Positions 8,720-9,685 of a stretch of 9,685 nucleotides of DNA are shown in pieces (within the stretch, counting starts at the first letter, position 1; the number at the start of each line of letters is the position of its first letter). Source of the stretch: an uncultured Bacteroidales bacterium (GTDB taxonomy: Bacteria > Bacteroidota > Bacteroidia > Bacteroidales > FEN-979); assembly GCA_903928285.1 (NCBI GenBank), contig CAIYQH010000157.1:1-9685 (forward strand), read 5' to 3'. The notes under the pieces were generated by a model. It made no database searches. It was not told the DNA's origin and was given only the letters and a program-made list of their open reading frames with translations. The position numbers and the translations under genes were made by a program.

Positions 8720-8727
8720 CAAAGGTA
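8720..8727 (-). promoter_or_regulatory. -7 promoter element for the amidohydrolase operon
   Basis: On the minus strand this reads TACCTTTG, a perfect match to the Bacteroidota -7 consensus TAnnTTTG. It would place the transcript start near 8713 and leave a 5' leader of about 20 nt before ATG 8694. A TTG at 8754-8752 could be the -33 element, but the 24-bp spacing is longer than usual. It is the only TAnnTTTG match I found on this strand in the gap. Confidence 0.55.
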
Positions 8728-8855
8728 GGGAATGTTTGAATCAGTTATAAACAATAGAATTCTCCCAAGAGAAGAACACTTATCTAATTAACCGATCACA
8801 ATTATAGCAGTTAAATAAAACGTATCAGCTCCTTGCGTGACCTTTATCGACCAAT

Positions 8856-8948
8856 CATTGTATAAGAATAACGCAGGCTAGGCATTGACTTTTCTTTTTT
8901 ACTTTCAGTCGGTGGTAGCAGAAGAAAGTAATATCTGATTATACAATG
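8856..8948. repeat. nested inverted repeat
   Basis: CATTGTATAA (8856-8865) and TTATACAATG (8939-8948) are perfect 10-bp inverted copies. Inside them TTACTTTC (8899-8906) and GAAAGTAA (8924-8931) form a second perfect 8-bp inverted pair around a 17-nt loop. It could be an RNA structure, a degenerate repeat unit or a protein-binding region; the sequence does not decide between these. Confidence 0.45.
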
Positions 8949-9017
8949 TTCAATTACTTCAGGGACAGCCATTTTTCAAAGGCAATGGAAGATTACAGGT
9001 AATTGCTGTTATGAAAG

Positions 9018-9368
9018 TGATCAATCAAATTTGTCTTTGTTTTATTATTTCTTAGTCGCTTTATTTCTTTCATATCCAGTAAAATTCAAATCCAGTTAAA
9101 CTATAAAAAGTAAAAGATCTAATATCGTAAAAAAAAGAGTTACATTTGAATCAATGTTAATAGATTATTTTGGAAAAATACGGATAGATTCTACAAACGC
9201 TTATAAAATTATCTAAAATTGAACTTGTTATGTTCATCTTACATATGGTAGAATTAGAATCTAACATAATTGAATCTGATTGATCGGAATCATACCAATA
9301 GATATTTGTTGTATTTTCAGGCAGTTAAAAAAGAATTAATGCCAAGTGGTACAAATATGATCAATCAA
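9018..9368. repeat. 11-bp direct repeat TGATCAATCAA (two copies) with an inverted partial copy
   Basis: Exact copies lie at 9018-9028 and 9358-9368, 340 bp apart. A 9-bp inverted match, TGATTGATC, lies at 9277-9285 between them. Each contains the palindrome TGATCA or its core GATC. These could be operator sites for the regulator-like gene that starts at 9474, or chance in A+T-rich DNA. Confidence 0.3.
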
Positions 9369-9473
9369 TTAATTGAACGTTGTTAATAAAGGAATCCCGG
9401 AGGAATATCAATATAAAAAAGTACAATTTGTATTATCCTGATTGCCCTAAAAATTATTTGCATCTGACAACAT

Positions 9474-9685
9474 ATGAAACAAAACGAAGCAGTATTGCTG
9501 ACCTTGGAAAAACTGGGTGGTCTAGCTACTCTGGGTCAATTGAATCAAGAAGTAATGCAAATTACAGCGTGCAATTGGAAAACGAAAACACCCTTTGCCA
9601 GCATTCGCAGGATTGTACAGGTAGATAAAAATATTTATAAGATAAAGCCTGGTCTCTATGGACTGAAAAAATTTCAAAAAGAAAA
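9474..9685 (+). CDS. putative winged-helix DNA-binding protein (3' end cut by window)
   Basis: The frame is open from ATG 9474 to the window end, 70 complete codons. Upstream in frame there is a TGA at 9465, so 9474 is the first possible ATG. The visible part starts MKQNEAVLLTLEKLGGLATL, contains WKTKTPFASIRRIVQ at 35-49 and ends with IYKIKPGLYGLKK at 54-66. This pattern (helix with a Gly-Gly-x-Ala-Thr turn, a helix with ASIRR, then a beta hairpin with KIKPGLYGL) is what I know from HARE-like or related winged-helix domains in Bacteroidota proteins, some fused to restriction or other effector domains. Whether such a domain follows here is outside the window. Its G+C (about 40-45%) is well above the upstream stretch, which favours a real gene. 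No Shine-Dalgarno is seen. It diverges from the operon on the left. Confidence 0.6.
   Translation, partial: MKQNEAVLLTLEKLGGLATLGQLNQEVMQITACNWKTKTPFASIRRIVQVDKNIYKIKPGLYGLKKFQKE

Larger units (their letters stand above)
8695..9473. other. gene-free, A+T-rich intergenic stretch
   Basis: No convincing gene, tRNA or rRNA is seen across these 779 bp. G+C is about 22% over 9061-9240 (40 of 180 bases counted), far below the flanking genes. The left end carries the operon promoter. The middle holds a nested inverted repeat (8856-8948). The right part has an 11-bp direct repeat and a TACATTTG (9141-9148) that matches the plus-strand -7 consensus without an obvious -33 partner or gene close by. Very short open stretches occur (for example 18 codons from 8946) but have no support. 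Confidence 0.7.

Noticed and set aside
8695..9473. tRNA, small-RNA or CRISPR content in the gap
   Set aside because: No T-loop or acceptor-stem pattern and no regularly spaced repeats of 20-40 bp were found.
9380..9628. Plus-strand open frame of 82 codons
   Set aside because: It overlaps the winged-helix gene in another frame; its translation is Ser/Asn-rich without a domain, while the 9474 frame shows family-like motifs.

Overview
The window looks like chromosomal DNA from a member of the Bacteroidota. Three things point there. The first gene is a TonB-dependent receptor with an N-terminal carboxypeptidase-regulatory-like domain, of a type characteristic of that phylum. The starts lack recognisable Shine-Dalgarno sequences. 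A perfect TAnnTTTG -7 promoter element sits just upstream of the first gene of the main operon. I cannot name the genus.

Layout: almost everything is read from the minus strand. Right to left, a tight four-gene run begins at 8694. It contains an M20D metallo-amidohydrolase (8694-7489), an exported TPR protein (7492-5531), the 16S rRNA dimethyltransferase RsmA (5473-4598), and a large membrane protein with C-terminal TPRs that resembles the TMTC/GT-C glycosyltransferase class (4601-2556). Two of the three junctions are 4-nt ATGA overlaps and the third is a 57-bp gap, so the four are probably co-transcribed from a promoter near 8720-8727. After a 203-bp gap with an imperfect long hairpin comes a TonB-dependent outer-membrane receptor (2352 to beyond position 1), cut by the window edge.

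From about 8695 to 9473 there is no convincing gene. This stretch becomes very A+T-rich (about 22% G+C over 9061-9240). It holds a nested inverted repeat (8856-8948), an 11-bp direct repeat (9018 and 9358) and a few short open stretches that may be coding debris. At the far right, on the plus strand, a short gene starts at 9474 and runs off the window. Its 70 visible residues look like a winged-helix DNA-binding domain.

The operon mixes housekeeping (RsmA) with peptide or amino-acid salvage (amidohydrolase) and two TPR proteins. No single pathway links them from sequence alone. The most interesting protein is the TMTC-like one, whose eukaryotic relatives are O-mannosyltransferases and whose bacterial role is, to my knowledge, undefined. 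I do not see a defence system, mobile element, CRISPR array or RNA gene, and I do not claim a new system here.
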